From NCBI GenBank assembly GCA_020635285.1, contig JACKAB010000006.1:124001-188000 (forward strand): a stretch of 64,000 bases of DNA. The letters are read 5' to 3'. Position numbers and translations under genes: made by a program. Under the pieces are notes generated by a model. That model did no database searches. It saw only the letters and a program-made list of their open reading frames with translations, and was not told the origin of the DNA. Position 1 is the first letter of the stretch, and each line of letters opens with the position of its first letter. The stretch is from Ignavibacteriales bacterium (lineage in GTDB: Bacteria > Bacteroidota > Ignavibacteria > Ignavibacteriales > Melioribacteraceae). Of this stretch, positions 1-8,980 are shown piece after piece.

Positions 1-2
1 AT

Positions 3-893
3 AATTTCATGACCAAATTCATTGAAATTTTAGGGACTGAAAATCCAGAATTTTTCAATGGGCAAAATGAAGAACTTGCTCAAGCAGTTATGCGCGCAGA
101 TGAGCCAATTAAAAATATCCGATTGAATAAACCTTGGGTTTTAACTTTATTCCCTACTGAAGCTTTTGCTCAAATGGAAGATATGACTTTGGAACAATAT
201 ACAAAAGTTATTGTTAATGCTTCAACGGTTAATCCACAACTTCTCGATGATATTGAGGAAGATATTTACCAATTAATGGATAGAAGTAAATCAATAAGAA
301 TTCAGACCGAGCATCCTGAAACCAAAAATATTTTAGAACTTAAGATGAACATATCAGATCACAATATTATTAAATGCACGGGTAAAAGAAATTTTCCCGA
401 TGGAGAAGTTTTTACAAGTCCAGATGCAAATACAGCTGAAGGAGAAATTTTTGTTGATCTTCCAGTCTTTCAAGGCGGCGGATTAATTCAAGGAATTTAT
501 CTAAAATTTGAAAATGGAAATATCACCAAATATTCTGCAAAACAAGGGAATGAATTTTTAGCCAAAATCATTGAAACAGATGAAGGTTCGCATAGACTTG
601 GCGAAGTCGCGCTTGGAATGAACAACGGAATTGAAAAAGTTTTAAAGCATCCATTATTTGTTGAAAAAGTTGGAGGAACTTTGCACATAGCAATAGGCGC
701 AAGTTACCCAAATACTTATAAAACTAATAATTCAATTACGCTTGATGATTATCTTAAAAAAGGAATAATGAATAAATCAGCTCAACATGTTGATATTGTG
801 ACCGATTTTAGACCAGGCGGAGTTGGACGAGCAGTTTATTTTGATGATGTAAAATTAGAGCAAGAAAATAATATTTGGGTAGTTCCCAAATAA
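3..893 (+). CDS. M29-family aminopeptidase (5' end outside window)
   Basis: C-terminal part of a thermophilic-type (M29, AmpS/PepS-like) metallo-aminopeptidase, which removes N-terminal residues from peptides in the cytoplasm. The frame is open through the left edge of the window, and about 295 residues are visible while the family usually has 370-410, so the ATG at position 9 is probably internal. Family-like segments are FPDGEVFTSP (metal-site region), EGSHRLGEVALG and, near the end, a HVDIV stretch; M29 enzymes use Glu, His and Asp residues in such segments to hold two metals. The following arginine deiminase gene starts 24 bp after the stop, suggesting cotranscription. The family call is confident; substrate preference cannot be told. 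Confidence 0.85.
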   Translation, partial: NFMTKFIEILGTENPEFFNGQNEELAQAVMRADEPIKNIRLNKPWVLTLFPTEAFAQMEDMTLEQYTKVIVNASTVNPQLLDDIEEDIYQLMDRSKSIRIQTEHPETKNILELKMNISDHNIIKCTGKRNFPDGEVFTSPDANTAEGEIFVDLPVFQGGGLIQGIYLKFENGNITKYSAKQGNEFLAKIIETDEGSHRLGEVALGMNNGIEKVLKHPLFVEKVGGTLHIAIGASYPNTYKTNNSITLDDYLKKGIMNKSAQHVDIVTDFRPGGVGRAVYFDDVKLEQENNIWVVPK

Positions 894-916
894 TTATCTT
901 AAATAAAGGGATAAAA

Positions 917-2161
917 ATGAAAATTAATGTTAGTTCTGAAATTGGAGAATTGGAAGGAGTAATTGTTCACACTCAAGGCAAAGAAGTTGAGAACATGACG
1001 CCTCAGAATGCTGAACGTGCGCTTTATAGTGACATATTAAATCTTTCTGTTGCTTCTAAAGAATATATTCAATTTAAAAAGGTTCTAAAAAAAGTAGCAA
1101 CAGTATTTGAAGTAAGTGATTTATTAAAAACGGTATTGAGCGATCAAGAATCAAAAAGAACTTTAATTACAAAAATCTGCGAAAAGGAAAATGTGCCGGA
1201 AATTATTGATTATCTTCTTGAACAAACTCCCAATGATTTAGCAAAGCAATTGATTGAGGGAGTTCCATTAATTGAAGTAAACTTAACAAAATATTTAAGC
1301 GACGAAAGATATGAACTTCAGCCTCTGCATAATTTTTTCTTTACAAGGGATGCTTCTGTTTCCATTAATAATAAAGTTTTAATTGGTAAATTGGCAAACC
1401 AGGTGAGAGAACGCGAAGCATTAATAATGGAATCAATTTTTAATTCTTCAAAATTATTTCAGACCAAAACGTTAAATCCTAACTTAGATCTAAGTGCTCC
1501 CAAAATTACTATTGAAGGAGGGGATATTTTAATTGCAAGGGAAGATATTATTTTAGTAGGTATTGGCGAACGAACTACTCCACAAGGAATTGATTTTTTA
1601 ATAGAATACTTTAAGCAGACAAAACGTAAGGTAAATATTATTGCTCAAGTTTTACCACGTAAGCCTGAATCATTTATTCATTTGGATATGGTTTTTACTT
1701 TGCTAGATACAAATAAGTGTCTGATCTATTCTCCAGTTATACTTAACAATCATGCTTATGAAGCAGTTCAGATTTCGATTGATAACGGTAAAGTTAAAAG
1801 TATAAATGAAGAGTTGAGTTTAATCGAATCTCTTTCAAAATTAGGAATGGATTTAGAACCAATTTATTGTGGCGGCAATAGTGACGCTTGGACGCAGGAG
1901 CGGGAGCAGTGGCATAGCGGCGCAAACTTTTTTGCACATGCCCCGGGTAAAATAATAGGCTATGGACGAAACGAATACACAATTGATGCAATAAACAAAA
2001 AAGGTTTTGAAGTTTTAAAAGCTAAAGATATTTTAAGTAATAAAGTTAAATTAACAGAATATAAAAAATATGTAATTACAATTGAAGGCGCTGAATTAGC
2101 AAGAGGTGGCGGTGGTTGCCGTTGTATGACAATGCCGGTAAGCAGGAAGCCGGTAAAGTAA
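917..2161 (+). CDS. arcA: Arginine deiminase
   Basis: Hydrolyses L-arginine to citrulline and ammonia in the cytoplasm, the first step of the ADI pathway. The frame opens at 875, but the ATG at 917, after an A/G-rich leader, gives the normal N-terminus (MKINVSSEIGELEGVIVHTQ) and 414 residues, the usual length. Visible family motifs are FTRDAS, EGGDIL, a HLDMVF segment with the active-site His, and the C-terminal GGGGCRCMTMP whose second Cys (about residue 403) is the nucleophile. No ornithine carbamoyltransferase or carbamate kinase lies nearby, so the enzyme may serve arginine or citrulline turnover or acid stress. An ornithine aminotransferase is at 15.8 kb. Confidence 0.95.
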   Translation: MKINVSSEIGELEGVIVHTQGKEVENMTPQNAERALYSDILNLSVASKEYIQFKKVLKKVATVFEVSDLLKTVLSDQESKRTLITKICEKENVPEIIDYLLEQTPNDLAKQLIEGVPLIEVNLTKYLSDERYELQPLHNFFFTRDASVSINNKVLIGKLANQVREREALIMESIFNSSKLFQTKTLNPNLDLSAPKITIEGGDILIAREDIILVGIGERTTPQGIDFLIEYFKQTKRKVNIIAQVLPRKPESFIHLDMVFTLLDTNKCLIYSPVILNNHAYEAVQISIDNGKVKSINEELSLIESLSKLGMDLEPIYCGGNSDAWTQEREQWHSGANFFAHAPGKIIGYGRNEYTIDAINKKGFEVLKAKDILSNKVKLTEYKKYVITIEGAELARGGGGCRCMTMPVSRKPVK

Positions 2162-2238
2162 ATTTTTTAACTATTATTTTTATAATTATCATTATAAAGA
2201 TCTAATTAACCTATATTCACAAATAAAAGAGATTTATT

Positions 2239-4041
2239 TTGTCGGAACATTTATTAGTAGGACTTGCAGCAATTATTGTTTTTGGCATTTTAGCCCAATG
2301 GCTTTCATGGTCATTCAGAATTCCATCAATTTTATTATTACTTGTGTTTGGTTTTATTGCCGGACCTGTAACCGGAATGCTCGATCCGGATTATTTTTTT
2401 GGTCAATTACTATTCCCTTTTGTTTCAATTTCCGTTGCAATAATATTATTTGAAGGTGGACTGAGTTTAAAGATTAACGAGCTAAAATCGGTATTTGGAG
2501 TCGTGCGAAATTTAATAACAATTGGCACTTTAGTTACTTGGTCATTATCTGCATTTGCCGCTCATTATTTTATAAATTTATCAATAGAACTTTCACTTTT
2601 ATTAGGAGCTGTTTTAGTTGTTACAGGTCCAACTGTAATTATCCCCCTATTAAGACTCGTAAAACCAAAAGGAAACATAAATTCAATACTTAAATGGGAA
2701 GGAATTGTAAATGATCCTATTGGTGCTCTCTTAGCACTTTTAGTTTTTGAAACCATTATTGCTACTGGTGTAACGGAAGCAACATTTACAGCAGTATTTG
2801 TAATTTTCAAAACCATTTTAATTAGTTGTGTTATTGGCATTGTTGGCGCGTACCTTTTGGTTTATGTATTAAAAAAAGATTACGTTCCGGATTATCTTCA
2901 AAATCCGGTTGCCTTAGCAACAATAATTTTAGTCTTTGCAGCATCAAACTCAGTGCAGCACGAAAGCGGATTATTTGCTGTAACTTTAATGGGAATAGTT
3001 TTAGCAAATCAAAAACAAGTTGTAATTGAGCACATTATTGAGTTCAAAGAAAATCTAGGTGTCTTACTTTTATCCACTTTATTTATAGTATTGGCCGCTC
3101 GATTAAAAATTGAACAAATTCAGCTAATTAACATGGGCGCAATATTATTTGTTGCATCTCTCATTCTTGTTATTCGTCCTGTAACAATTTTTTTATCAAC
3201 AATTGGTTCCAAATTAAATTGGAAAGAAAAATTATATTTATCTTGGATGGCTCCACGCGGAATAGTTGCTGCAGCTGTTATTTCAATCTTTGCTTTGGAA
3301 CTTACACAAAAAGGTTTTGAAGAAGCAAAAATATTAGTCCCTATTATTTTTCTCGTAATTATTGCAACAATTTTGATTTATGGATTAAGCGCTATTCCAC
3401 TAGCAAGAATTTTAAAACTAGCTGACCTTAAACCTCAAGGAGTTTTAATTGCAGGGATAAGTAAATTCAGTCTTGAAATTTATAAGGCTCTAAAAAAATA
3501 TGATCTTAACGCTTTACTGGTTGATAACAACTGGGATAAAGTAACATCAGCTCGTCAAGCTGGATATAATACATGTTTTGGAAGTATTGTTTCAGAAAAC
3601 ACCCATGAAAGTTTAGTTTTAGATGGAATTGGAAAATTTTTAGCGCTTACTCCCAATAAGGGAATAAATTCACTCGCTGCAATTCACTTTGCTAAAGTTT
3701 TTGATAGCTCTAATGTTTATCAAATATATACAGCACCAAAACACAAGCAGGATATTTCTAAAGATCTGCGTTCTAATATTTTCTCCTCAGAGGAATTAAC
3801 TTATCCTGAAATTGAAAAATACGAAGCTACATTATCCGTAAAGACTACAAAAATCACAAATGAGTTTAGTTATTCTGACTATTTAAAAAAATACGAGTCG
3901 CAATTAGTATTCCCCCTTTTTACATTGACGAAAGAAAAAAATTTGCTGGTCTTTTCAGAGGTTAATTCTCCAATCCCAGCAGACGGGGAAATTTTAATCA
4001 GTTTAATTCTAAGAGAAAAAAGTATTCCAAATATTAATTAG
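2239..4041 (+). CDS. Na+/H+ antiporter, CPA1 (NhaP-like) with C-terminal Rossmann-like domain
   Basis: Inner-membrane cation/proton antiporter exchanging Na+ or K+ for H+. TTG start, with AAAGAG about 8 bp upstream. The first ~395 residues form about 12 hydrophobic segments and contain LFEGGLSL, VTGPTVIIPLL and EGIVNDPIGA (the Asn-Asp pair near residue 158 is the ion-binding ND motif of electroneutral CPA1 exchangers). The last ~200 residues are soluble and resemble a TrkA-N/RCK-like fold (GVLIAGISKFSLEIYKAL), as in long bacterial NhaP proteins. It is followed 8 bp later by the DUF1028 gene, so the two are probably cotranscribed. Which cation is transported is not visible. Confidence 0.88.
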   Translation: MSEHLLVGLAAIIVFGILAQWLSWSFRIPSILLLLVFGFIAGPVTGMLDPDYFFGQLLFPFVSISVAIILFEGGLSLKINELKSVFGVVRNLITIGTLVTWSLSAFAAHYFINLSIELSLLLGAVLVVTGPTVIIPLLRLVKPKGNINSILKWEGIVNDPIGALLALLVFETIIATGVTEATFTAVFVIFKTILISCVIGIVGAYLLVYVLKKDYVPDYLQNPVALATIILVFAASNSVQHESGLFAVTLMGIVLANQKQVVIEHIIEFKENLGVLLLSTLFIVLAARLKIEQIQLINMGAILFVASLILVIRPVTIFLSTIGSKLNWKEKLYLSWMAPRGIVAAAVISIFALELTQKGFEEAKILVPIIFLVIIATILIYGLSAIPLARILKLADLKPQGVLIAGISKFSLEIYKALKKYDLNALLVDNNWDKVTSARQAGYNTCFGSIVSENTHESLVLDGIGKFLALTPNKGINSLAAIHFAKVFDSSNVYQIYTAPKHKQDISKDLRSNIFSSEELTYPEIEKYEATLSVKTTKITNEFSYSDYLKKYESQLVFPLFTLTKEKNLLVFSEVNSPIPADGEILISLILREKSIPNIN

Positions 4042-4049
4042 AGGATATT

Positions 4050-5045
4050 ATGAAAAAAGTATTTTCACTGTTGTTGATATTTTTATTTTCACAAACTATC
4101 AGCGCACAAAAATTTTTTGGTACTGAACCATTTGCGCATACTTATTCTATTGTTGCCCGCGACACAGTTACTGGAGAAATGGGAGTTGCTGTTCAATCTC
4201 ATTGGTTTGCAGTTGGAACTATTGTTTCTTGGGGAGAAGCCGGAGTTGGAGTAATTGCTACTCAATCATTTGTAAATCCGTCTTTTGGGCCCCGTGGTTT
4301 AATTTTACTTAAGCAAGGTTTATCAGCTCAGCAAGTCCTTGATCTATTAATAGAATCGGATGAAGGAAGAGATTTTAGACAGCTCGCAATTTTAGATTCA
4401 AAAGGAAATGCAGCAGCTTATACAGGCAAAAAATGTATTGATGATGCGGGGCAAATTGTCGGCAATAATTATTCAGTACAAGCAAATATGATGTTAAATG
4501 ATAAAGTTTGGGGCGCAATGTCTAACACTTTCGAAAACTCAAAAGGTAATCTAGCCGATAGATTATTGGAAGCTTTGGATGCAGCGCAAGATGTTGGCGG
4601 TGATATTCGAGGCAAACAATCTGCGGCCATCCTTGTAGTAAAAGCCAAACCAACAGGAAATATTTGGGAAGACAGAATTGTTGATATACGAATTGATGAT
4701 CACGAAAATCCATTAAAGGAAATTAGAAGAGTGTATAATGTGCATTCAGCTTATGAACATATGAATAAAGGTGACCTGGCAATTGAGCATAACGATATGG
4801 ATTTAGCCATGAAAGAATATTCAGCAGCAGAAACAATGTTTCCGGAAAATGAGGAAATGAAATATTGGCACGCAGTTACTCTGGCCAACATGGGAAAGGT
4901 TGAGGAGTCGCTCCCATTGTTTAAAGAAGTTTTTAATATGAATGATAATTGGGTAAAACTAACTGCTCGGTTAATAAAACCACAACTTTTAAATGTTAGT
5001 ACAGAAGACTTAAATAAAATTTTAAATTTGTCAAATAAAAAATAG
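4050..5045 (+). CDS. Secreted DUF1028 (Ntn-hydrolase-like) protein with TPR-like tail
   Basis: A signal peptide (MKKVFSLLLIFLFSQTISAQ) is followed by a DUF1028 domain (about residues 25-225) with the typical starts HTYSIVARD, GEMGVAVQSHWFAVG and GVGVIATQSFVNP. DUF1028 has an Ntn-hydrolase-like fold; its substrate is unknown. Residues 235-310 (AYEHMNKGDLAIEHNDMDLA onward) look like two TPR-type helical repeats, an extension often found in longer members. Probably periplasmic. SD GAGGA lies just before the ATG, and the stop is followed by a structured intergenic region ending in a strong terminator. Confidence 0.85.
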   Translation: MKKVFSLLLIFLFSQTISAQKFFGTEPFAHTYSIVARDTVTGEMGVAVQSHWFAVGTIVSWGEAGVGVIATQSFVNPSFGPRGLILLKQGLSAQQVLDLLIESDEGRDFRQLAILDSKGNAAAYTGKKCIDDAGQIVGNNYSVQANMMLNDKVWGAMSNTFENSKGNLADRLLEALDAAQDVGGDIRGKQSAAILVVKAKPTGNIWEDRIVDIRIDDHENPLKEIRRVYNVHSAYEHMNKGDLAIEHNDMDLAMKEYSAAETMFPENEEMKYWHAVTLANMGKVEESLPLFKEVFNMNDNWVKLTARLIKPQLLNVSTEDLNKILNLSNKK

Positions 5046-5079
5046 TTGATATTCATAAATTTTATTTATACGTTTAGAT

Positions 5080-5265
5080 AGGTGAGGAACTTAACATCTT
5101 TAAAAAAGGGTTTAACTTAAAACCGAAAAAACAAAGTAAGAGAAGTGAATCATCTAGGAAGGTTTAGCTGACTTCCTTTTATGAATCCAACTCACGTAAC
5201 GTGAGGGGAGGTTATAAAATCCTTCATTGAAATCTTCGATTTTAATGAGGGCTTTTTAATTTTTA
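5080..5265. ncRNA. Candidate structured RNA or leader between DUF1028 and PfpI genes
   Basis: This gene-free stretch (5046-5352) holds consecutive hairpins readable on the + strand: GGTTT/AAACC at 5109-5124, GGAAG/CTTCC at 5157-5176 with a 10-nt loop, and CTCACG-TAA-CGTGAG at 5191-5205. These are followed by GGGGAGG and then a 14-bp terminator hairpin at 5221-5251 with a T tail. Such density of stems suggests a small RNA or a riboswitch/attenuator for the PfpI gene about 90 bp further on. I matched it to no known class (SRP, 6S, cobalamin, TPP, SAM, fluoride and c-di-GMP consensus elements were not seen), so it may only be a 3' UTR. Confidence 0.35.
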
Positions 5266-5268
5266 TTT
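5221..5268 (+). terminator. Rho-independent terminator
   Basis: A 14-bp stem (CCTTCATTGAAATC pairing with GATTTTAATGAGGG, two G-U pairs) has a 3-nt TTC loop and is followed by CTTTTTAATTTTTATTT. It ends either the DUF1028 transcript or the structured RNA candidate just upstream. Confidence 0.75.
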
Positions 5269-5352
5269 AATATTATTAAAAATTCAAAAAATAATTAAAC
5301 CATTAAAGTTTAGTATTTCATTTCAAATTTCTTTCACAAATTGGAGGTCAAA

Positions 5353-5939
5353 ATGGCAGCAAAAAAATTCTTATGCTCGTTGGAGATTTTGTTGAAGATT
5401 ATGAAGCTATGGTCCCATTCCAAATTTTAACGATGGTAGGTCACATAGTTCATACAATTTGTCCGAATAAAAAAGCTGGCGATACTGTAAAAACCGCTGT
5501 ACACGATTTTATTGGAGACCAAACTTATATTGAACTTACCGGACACAGATTTGCCATTAATACGGATTTTGATCTGGTTAAAGCTGAAGATTATGATGCT
5601 TTGGTTATCCCGGGAGGCAGAGCACCTGAGTATTTACGTCTAAATTCCAAAGTTCTGTCAATTGCAAAACATTTTATGGATACAAATAAACCAATTGCAG
5701 CAATTTGTCATGGCCCACAAATTCTTGCTGCAGCAAACTTATTAACGGGGAAAAACATGATTTCATATCCAGCTGTTGGTCCCGAATGTAAAATAGCAGG
5801 GGCTAATTTTGGAGAAGTAAGCCCCGCCGCCGATAATGCTATTACAGATGGAAATTTAGTTACAGCTCCTGCATGGCCTGCGCATCCTGCTTGGATGAGA
5901 CAATTTCTTAAAGTATTAGGTTCAAAAATAGAAGCCTAA
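5353..5939 (+). CDS. DJ-1/PfpI family protein (one apparent frameshift near the start)
   Basis: Member of the DJ-1/PfpI superfamily (glyoxalase III/deglycase, protease-like or stress proteins), cytoplasmic. The visible nucleophile elbow AAICHGPQIL carries the reactive Cys, and KAEDYDALVIPGGRAPEYLR gives the conserved GGR segment. GGAGG at 5343-5347 precedes ATG 5353, which would begin MAAKK, but an A7 run at 5361-5367 is one A short, so the rest of the protein reads from the next frame (MLVGDFVEDYEAMVPFQ). With one A restored the protein has about 195 residues, normal for the family. Exact substrate unknown. A perfect terminator follows. Confidence 0.88.
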
Positions 5940-5941
5940 AT

Positions 5942-5978
5942 TTTGGGTCACAGATTTTGTGACCCAAAAATTATTTTC
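5942..5978 (+). terminator. Rho-independent terminator
   Basis: Perfect 11-bp stem TTTGGGTCACA/TGTGACCCAAA with a 5-nt loop, followed by AATTATTTT, starting 3 bp after the PfpI stop codon. The A-rich upstream arm also allows termination in the other direction. Confidence 0.85.
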
Positions 5979-6043
5979 CTCATATTCATCAATTTTTAAT
6001 TGGTCCTTTTCTTATTTATTTTTCATTCAAATATATTTGGTAA

Positions 6044-7217
6044 TATGAATACAAAGAATACACAAACAAAATACATCGCAAAAAAATCTTCATTTGGTTT
6101 AGAAGAAGTATTAGCTAAAGAAATTAAAAAATCTTGGTGTAACCAAATTTGAACTACATAAAAAAGAGCTGTTGAATTTATTTGTGACGACGAACTTTTA
6201 TATAAAGCGAATTTGTCTTTAAAAACTTGTTTAAGAATTCTTAAACCACTTCATTATTTTACGGCAAGAACTCCGGAACAGCTTTATAATAAAACCAAAA
6301 GAGTTTGATTGGAATTCTCTTATAACACCAAGTGATACTATTGCTATTGATGGAGTGGTAAATTCCGAATTTTTTAAACACTCCAAATATGCAGCCTTAA
6401 AAGTTAAAGATGCAATTGTAGATCAAATAAGAGATAAAAAGGTACACGCCCAAATGTTGAATTGGATAATCCAACATTTCGTTTAAACGTTCATATTGAA
6501 AAAGACAATTGTTCAATATTATTAGATAGTTCAGGCGATTCACTTCACAGAAGAGGTTACAGAATAAAAGGTGGTATTGCTCCACTTAATGAAGTTTTAG
6601 CCGCTGGAATGATATATTTATCAGAGTGGGATTTAGAATCTAATTTTGTAGATCCAATGTGCGGATCCGGAACTCTTTTAATTGAAGCAGCTTTGATGTC
6701 AAGGAATATTCCTCCAAACTTAAACAGAGAACATTTTGGATTTATGAATTGGAAAACTTTTGATAAAAATTTATTTGCAAAAGTTAAAGGTGAATTAATT
6801 TCTAAACAGAAAAAAATCACTCATAAAATCATTGGGAATGATTTAAGTCCTAATTCTATTGAACTTGCAGAACATAATGCAAAAGCGGCAAATGTTTTTG
6901 AGAATATTGAACTTAAAGTCGGTGATTTCAAAAATTTTGCACACAATCTTGAAAGTGGGATAATAATTACAAATCCGCCTTATGATGAAAGAATTAAACA
7001 AGAAAACATTAATGAGTTTTATAAAGAATTTGGGGATACTTTAAAAATAATTTTTGCCGGATTTGACGCATGGATTTTATCCGCAAACCTTCAAGCTCTT
7101 AAAAGTATTGGACTAAGAACTTCTAAAAGAATTCAATTATTTAATGGCGCTTTAGAAACTAAATTTTATAATTACAAGTTGTATAAAGGAAGTTTGAAAG
7201 CGAAATACGACAAGTAA
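6044..7217 (+). pseudogene. THUMP-domain RNA methyltransferase (RlmL/Trm14-like), N-terminal part frameshifted
   Basis: Probable SAM-dependent guanine-N2 methyltransferase acting on 23S rRNA (RlmL N-terminal-half type). The protein starts at ATG 6044 (MNTKNTQTKYIAKKSSFGLEEVL) and carries a THUMP region followed by a UPF0020/RlmL methylase core: FVDPMCGSGTLLIEAAL (SAM-binding) and IIITNPPYDERI (catalytic NPPY). The first 420 bp need four single-base corrections, all in A runs (near 6134, 6168, 6298 and 6435); the remaining 6462-7217 frame is intact. The neat continuation of protein similarity across every break argues for sequencing error. The next methyltransferase gene follows after 14 bp. 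Confidence 0.8.
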
Positions 7218-7231
7218 AAAGATTGAATTAT

Positions 7232-8041
7232 ATGAAAAATTATGAACAATATTTTGATGCTAATAAAAAATTATGGAATAAAAGGGTTGACATAAATTTT
7301 AATTCCAAATTTTATGCAAATGATGAATTTAAGAAAACTAAAATTTCGCTTAATTCTATTGAGTTAAATGAACTTGGTAATATTTCCGGTAAAAATATTT
7401 TACATCTTCAATGCCATTTTGGGCAAGATACTCTATCTTTAGCAAACCTTGGTGCAAGTGTAACAGGAGTTGATTTTTCTGAAGAAGCAATTACAAAAGC
7501 CAAACAATTAAGCAAGGATTTAAATCTACAAGCCAATTTTATCTGCAGCAATATTTATGACTTAAAAGAAAAATTAGATGAAAAATTTGATATTATTTTC
7601 ACTTCTTACGGAACTATTGGATGGCTGCCGGATATTAAGAAGTGGGCAAATATTGTCTCGCATTTCCTAAAACCAGAAGGCGAATTTATTATTGCAGAAT
7701 TTCATCCTTTTATTTGGATGCTTGATAACAACTTTGAAAAAATTAAATATCCCTATTTTCATACTGATGAACCAATTGAAGAAACAATAAGCGGTACTTA
7801 TGCGGATAATAATGCTAAAATTGAAATGGTTGAATACGGCTGGAATCATTCAATCTCCGACGTAATAAATTCATTGATAAACGAAGGGATGGAAATAAAA
7901 TCATTCAATGAATTTTGTTATTCACCATATAACTGTTTTCCTAATATGATCGAAATGGAAAAAGGAAAATTTATATTTGAAAAATTCAAGAATATTTTGC
8001 CAATAGTTTATTCAATTAAAGCTGAGAAAAGACTTAAATAA
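7232..8041 (+). CDS. Class I SAM-dependent methyltransferase
   Basis: A 269-residue cytoplasmic protein with a Rossmann methyltransferase core: NILHLQCHFGQDTLSLANLG is motif I, GVDFSEEAI motif II, FDIIFTSYGTIGWL motif IV and LKPEGEFIIAEFHPF motif V. I chose ATG 7232 (MKNYEQYFDANKKLWNKR) over the TTG three codons upstream. It resembles the TehB/UbiE-like small-molecule methyltransferases of the Bacteroidota-Chlorobi group; the acceptor cannot be read from sequence. It sits 14 bp after the RNA methyltransferase gene and converges on the phosphatidyltransferase gene. Confidence 0.8.
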   Translation: MKNYEQYFDANKKLWNKRVDINFNSKFYANDEFKKTKISLNSIELNELGNISGKNILHLQCHFGQDTLSLANLGASVTGVDFSEEAITKAKQLSKDLNLQANFICSNIYDLKEKLDEKFDIIFTSYGTIGWLPDIKKWANIVSHFLKPEGEFIIAEFHPFIWMLDNNFEKIKYPYFHTDEPIEETISGTYADNNAKIEMVEYGWNHSISDVINSLINEGMEIKSFNEFCYSPYNCFPNMIEMEKGKFIFEKFKNILPIVYSIKAEKRLK

Positions 8042-8078
8042 ATTTATTTGACAAATATCTTTCTAATGAAGACAACAA

Positions 8079-8816
8079 TTATTGCAAAAATTGTGTGTGG
8101 AAAAATAAACCAATAAAATATGTGTTCTTGAATTCCAAAATTAAAAATACTGCAATAACCAATAGTTGAAATCCCAATCCAAGAAAAGAAACCGAACTTA
8201 AAAACCAAGAGGGCAATTCCTTTGAATGAATTGCGTTTGAGTCTATTTTATATATTAAATAATCTTGCCAAACATAAATTATTAGATAAAGTTTATGTAA
8301 TATTTTCAGTAAAGTTTTATTGTCACGCACAAATGGTTTTGGAGTTTCCCACTCAAAAAGTCTGCTTGTTTTATCTCCGTTTACTTGGTACCGTTTTAAT
8401 AAATAATAATAATTATAAATACTGCCTTGTAAATGATAAAGCAGAATCGCAACCAGAACTATCCTAATATTAGTTTTAAATACTGAAGCAATAGAAAAAA
8501 ATATAATTACGTTTAATAAAAAATCAAAAACGGAATCTAAATATCGCCCAACCATTGAAGGTTCATTCCGCTGACGGGCAATTTCACCATCAGCTGCGTC
8601 AAGGAGACTTTTTATTAATAATAAAAATGCTGCAATTATTAAATATTTATCATTGTAAATTAAATAGGATGCAATTAAACCAACAAACATAAATAAGAAA
8701 GTTAAAGTATAAGCTCCAACTTTTGTGGGCAATAATATTTTAACTAATTTTTCTGCCAAAGGTCTGGCGTAATCAGAGAAATCGATAAATTTTTTATTTT
8801 TAGGTAATTTTGTCAT
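8079..8816 (-). CDS. CDP-alcohol phosphatidyltransferase
   Basis: Inner-membrane enzyme moving a phosphatidyl group from CDP-diacylglycerol (or a related CDP-linked donor) to an alcohol. The CDP-OH signature D-x2-D-G-x2-A-R-x8-G-x3-D-x3-D is complete as DAADGEIARQR then GRYLDSVFD, near residues 87-112. Several hydrophobic segments surround it. The visible C-terminus ends abruptly; a second frame over 8041-8150 continues as a plausible membrane segment (GIQEHIFYWFIFPHT), so a T/A-run frameshift may hide the true end near 8042. Divergent from the glycosyltransferase gene, with 164 bp between them. Confidence 0.85.
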   Translation of the reverse strand: MTKLPKNKKFIDFSDYARPLAEKLVKILLPTKVGAYTLTFLFMFVGLIASYLIYNDKYLIIAAFLLLIKSLLDAADGEIARQRNEPSMVGRYLDSVFDFLLNVIIFFSIASVFKTNIRIVLVAILLYHLQGSIYNYYYLLKRYQVNGDKTSRLFEWETPKPFVRDNKTLLKILHKLYLIIYVWQDYLIYKIDSNAIHSKELPSWFLSSVSFLGLGFQLLVIAVFLILEFKNTYFIGLFFHTQFLQ

Positions 8817-8980
8817 TTTTATAAATTCTAGCTCAAATATTCATAAGCAAGACACAATATAAAGTTCATGGAGTAAAAATAGAAACAATGCTTTAAAACT
8901 TTTGTATAATTACTCATTCATTTTAAGAAAATAAATCATCAATCTAAAAAATAATTTTCCCCTGGGTTAAATAATCTATT

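Noticed and set aside
9..11. ATG at position 9 as the aminopeptidase start
   Set aside because: The frame is open to the window edge and the protein would be about 90 residues shorter than the family.
5361..5367. Programmed ribosomal frameshifting at A7 in the PfpI gene
   Set aside because: Similar shifts occur in many unrelated genes across the window, in both directions and without stimulatory structures, so sequence error is simpler.
7667..7849. Antisense and other-frame ORFs of 60-150 codons inside real genes
   Set aside because: They lie within genes with clear protein motifs, have shadow-like composition and no ribosome sites; the same holds for 497-688, 2565-2840, 17388-18164, 37821-38261 and 61760-62320.
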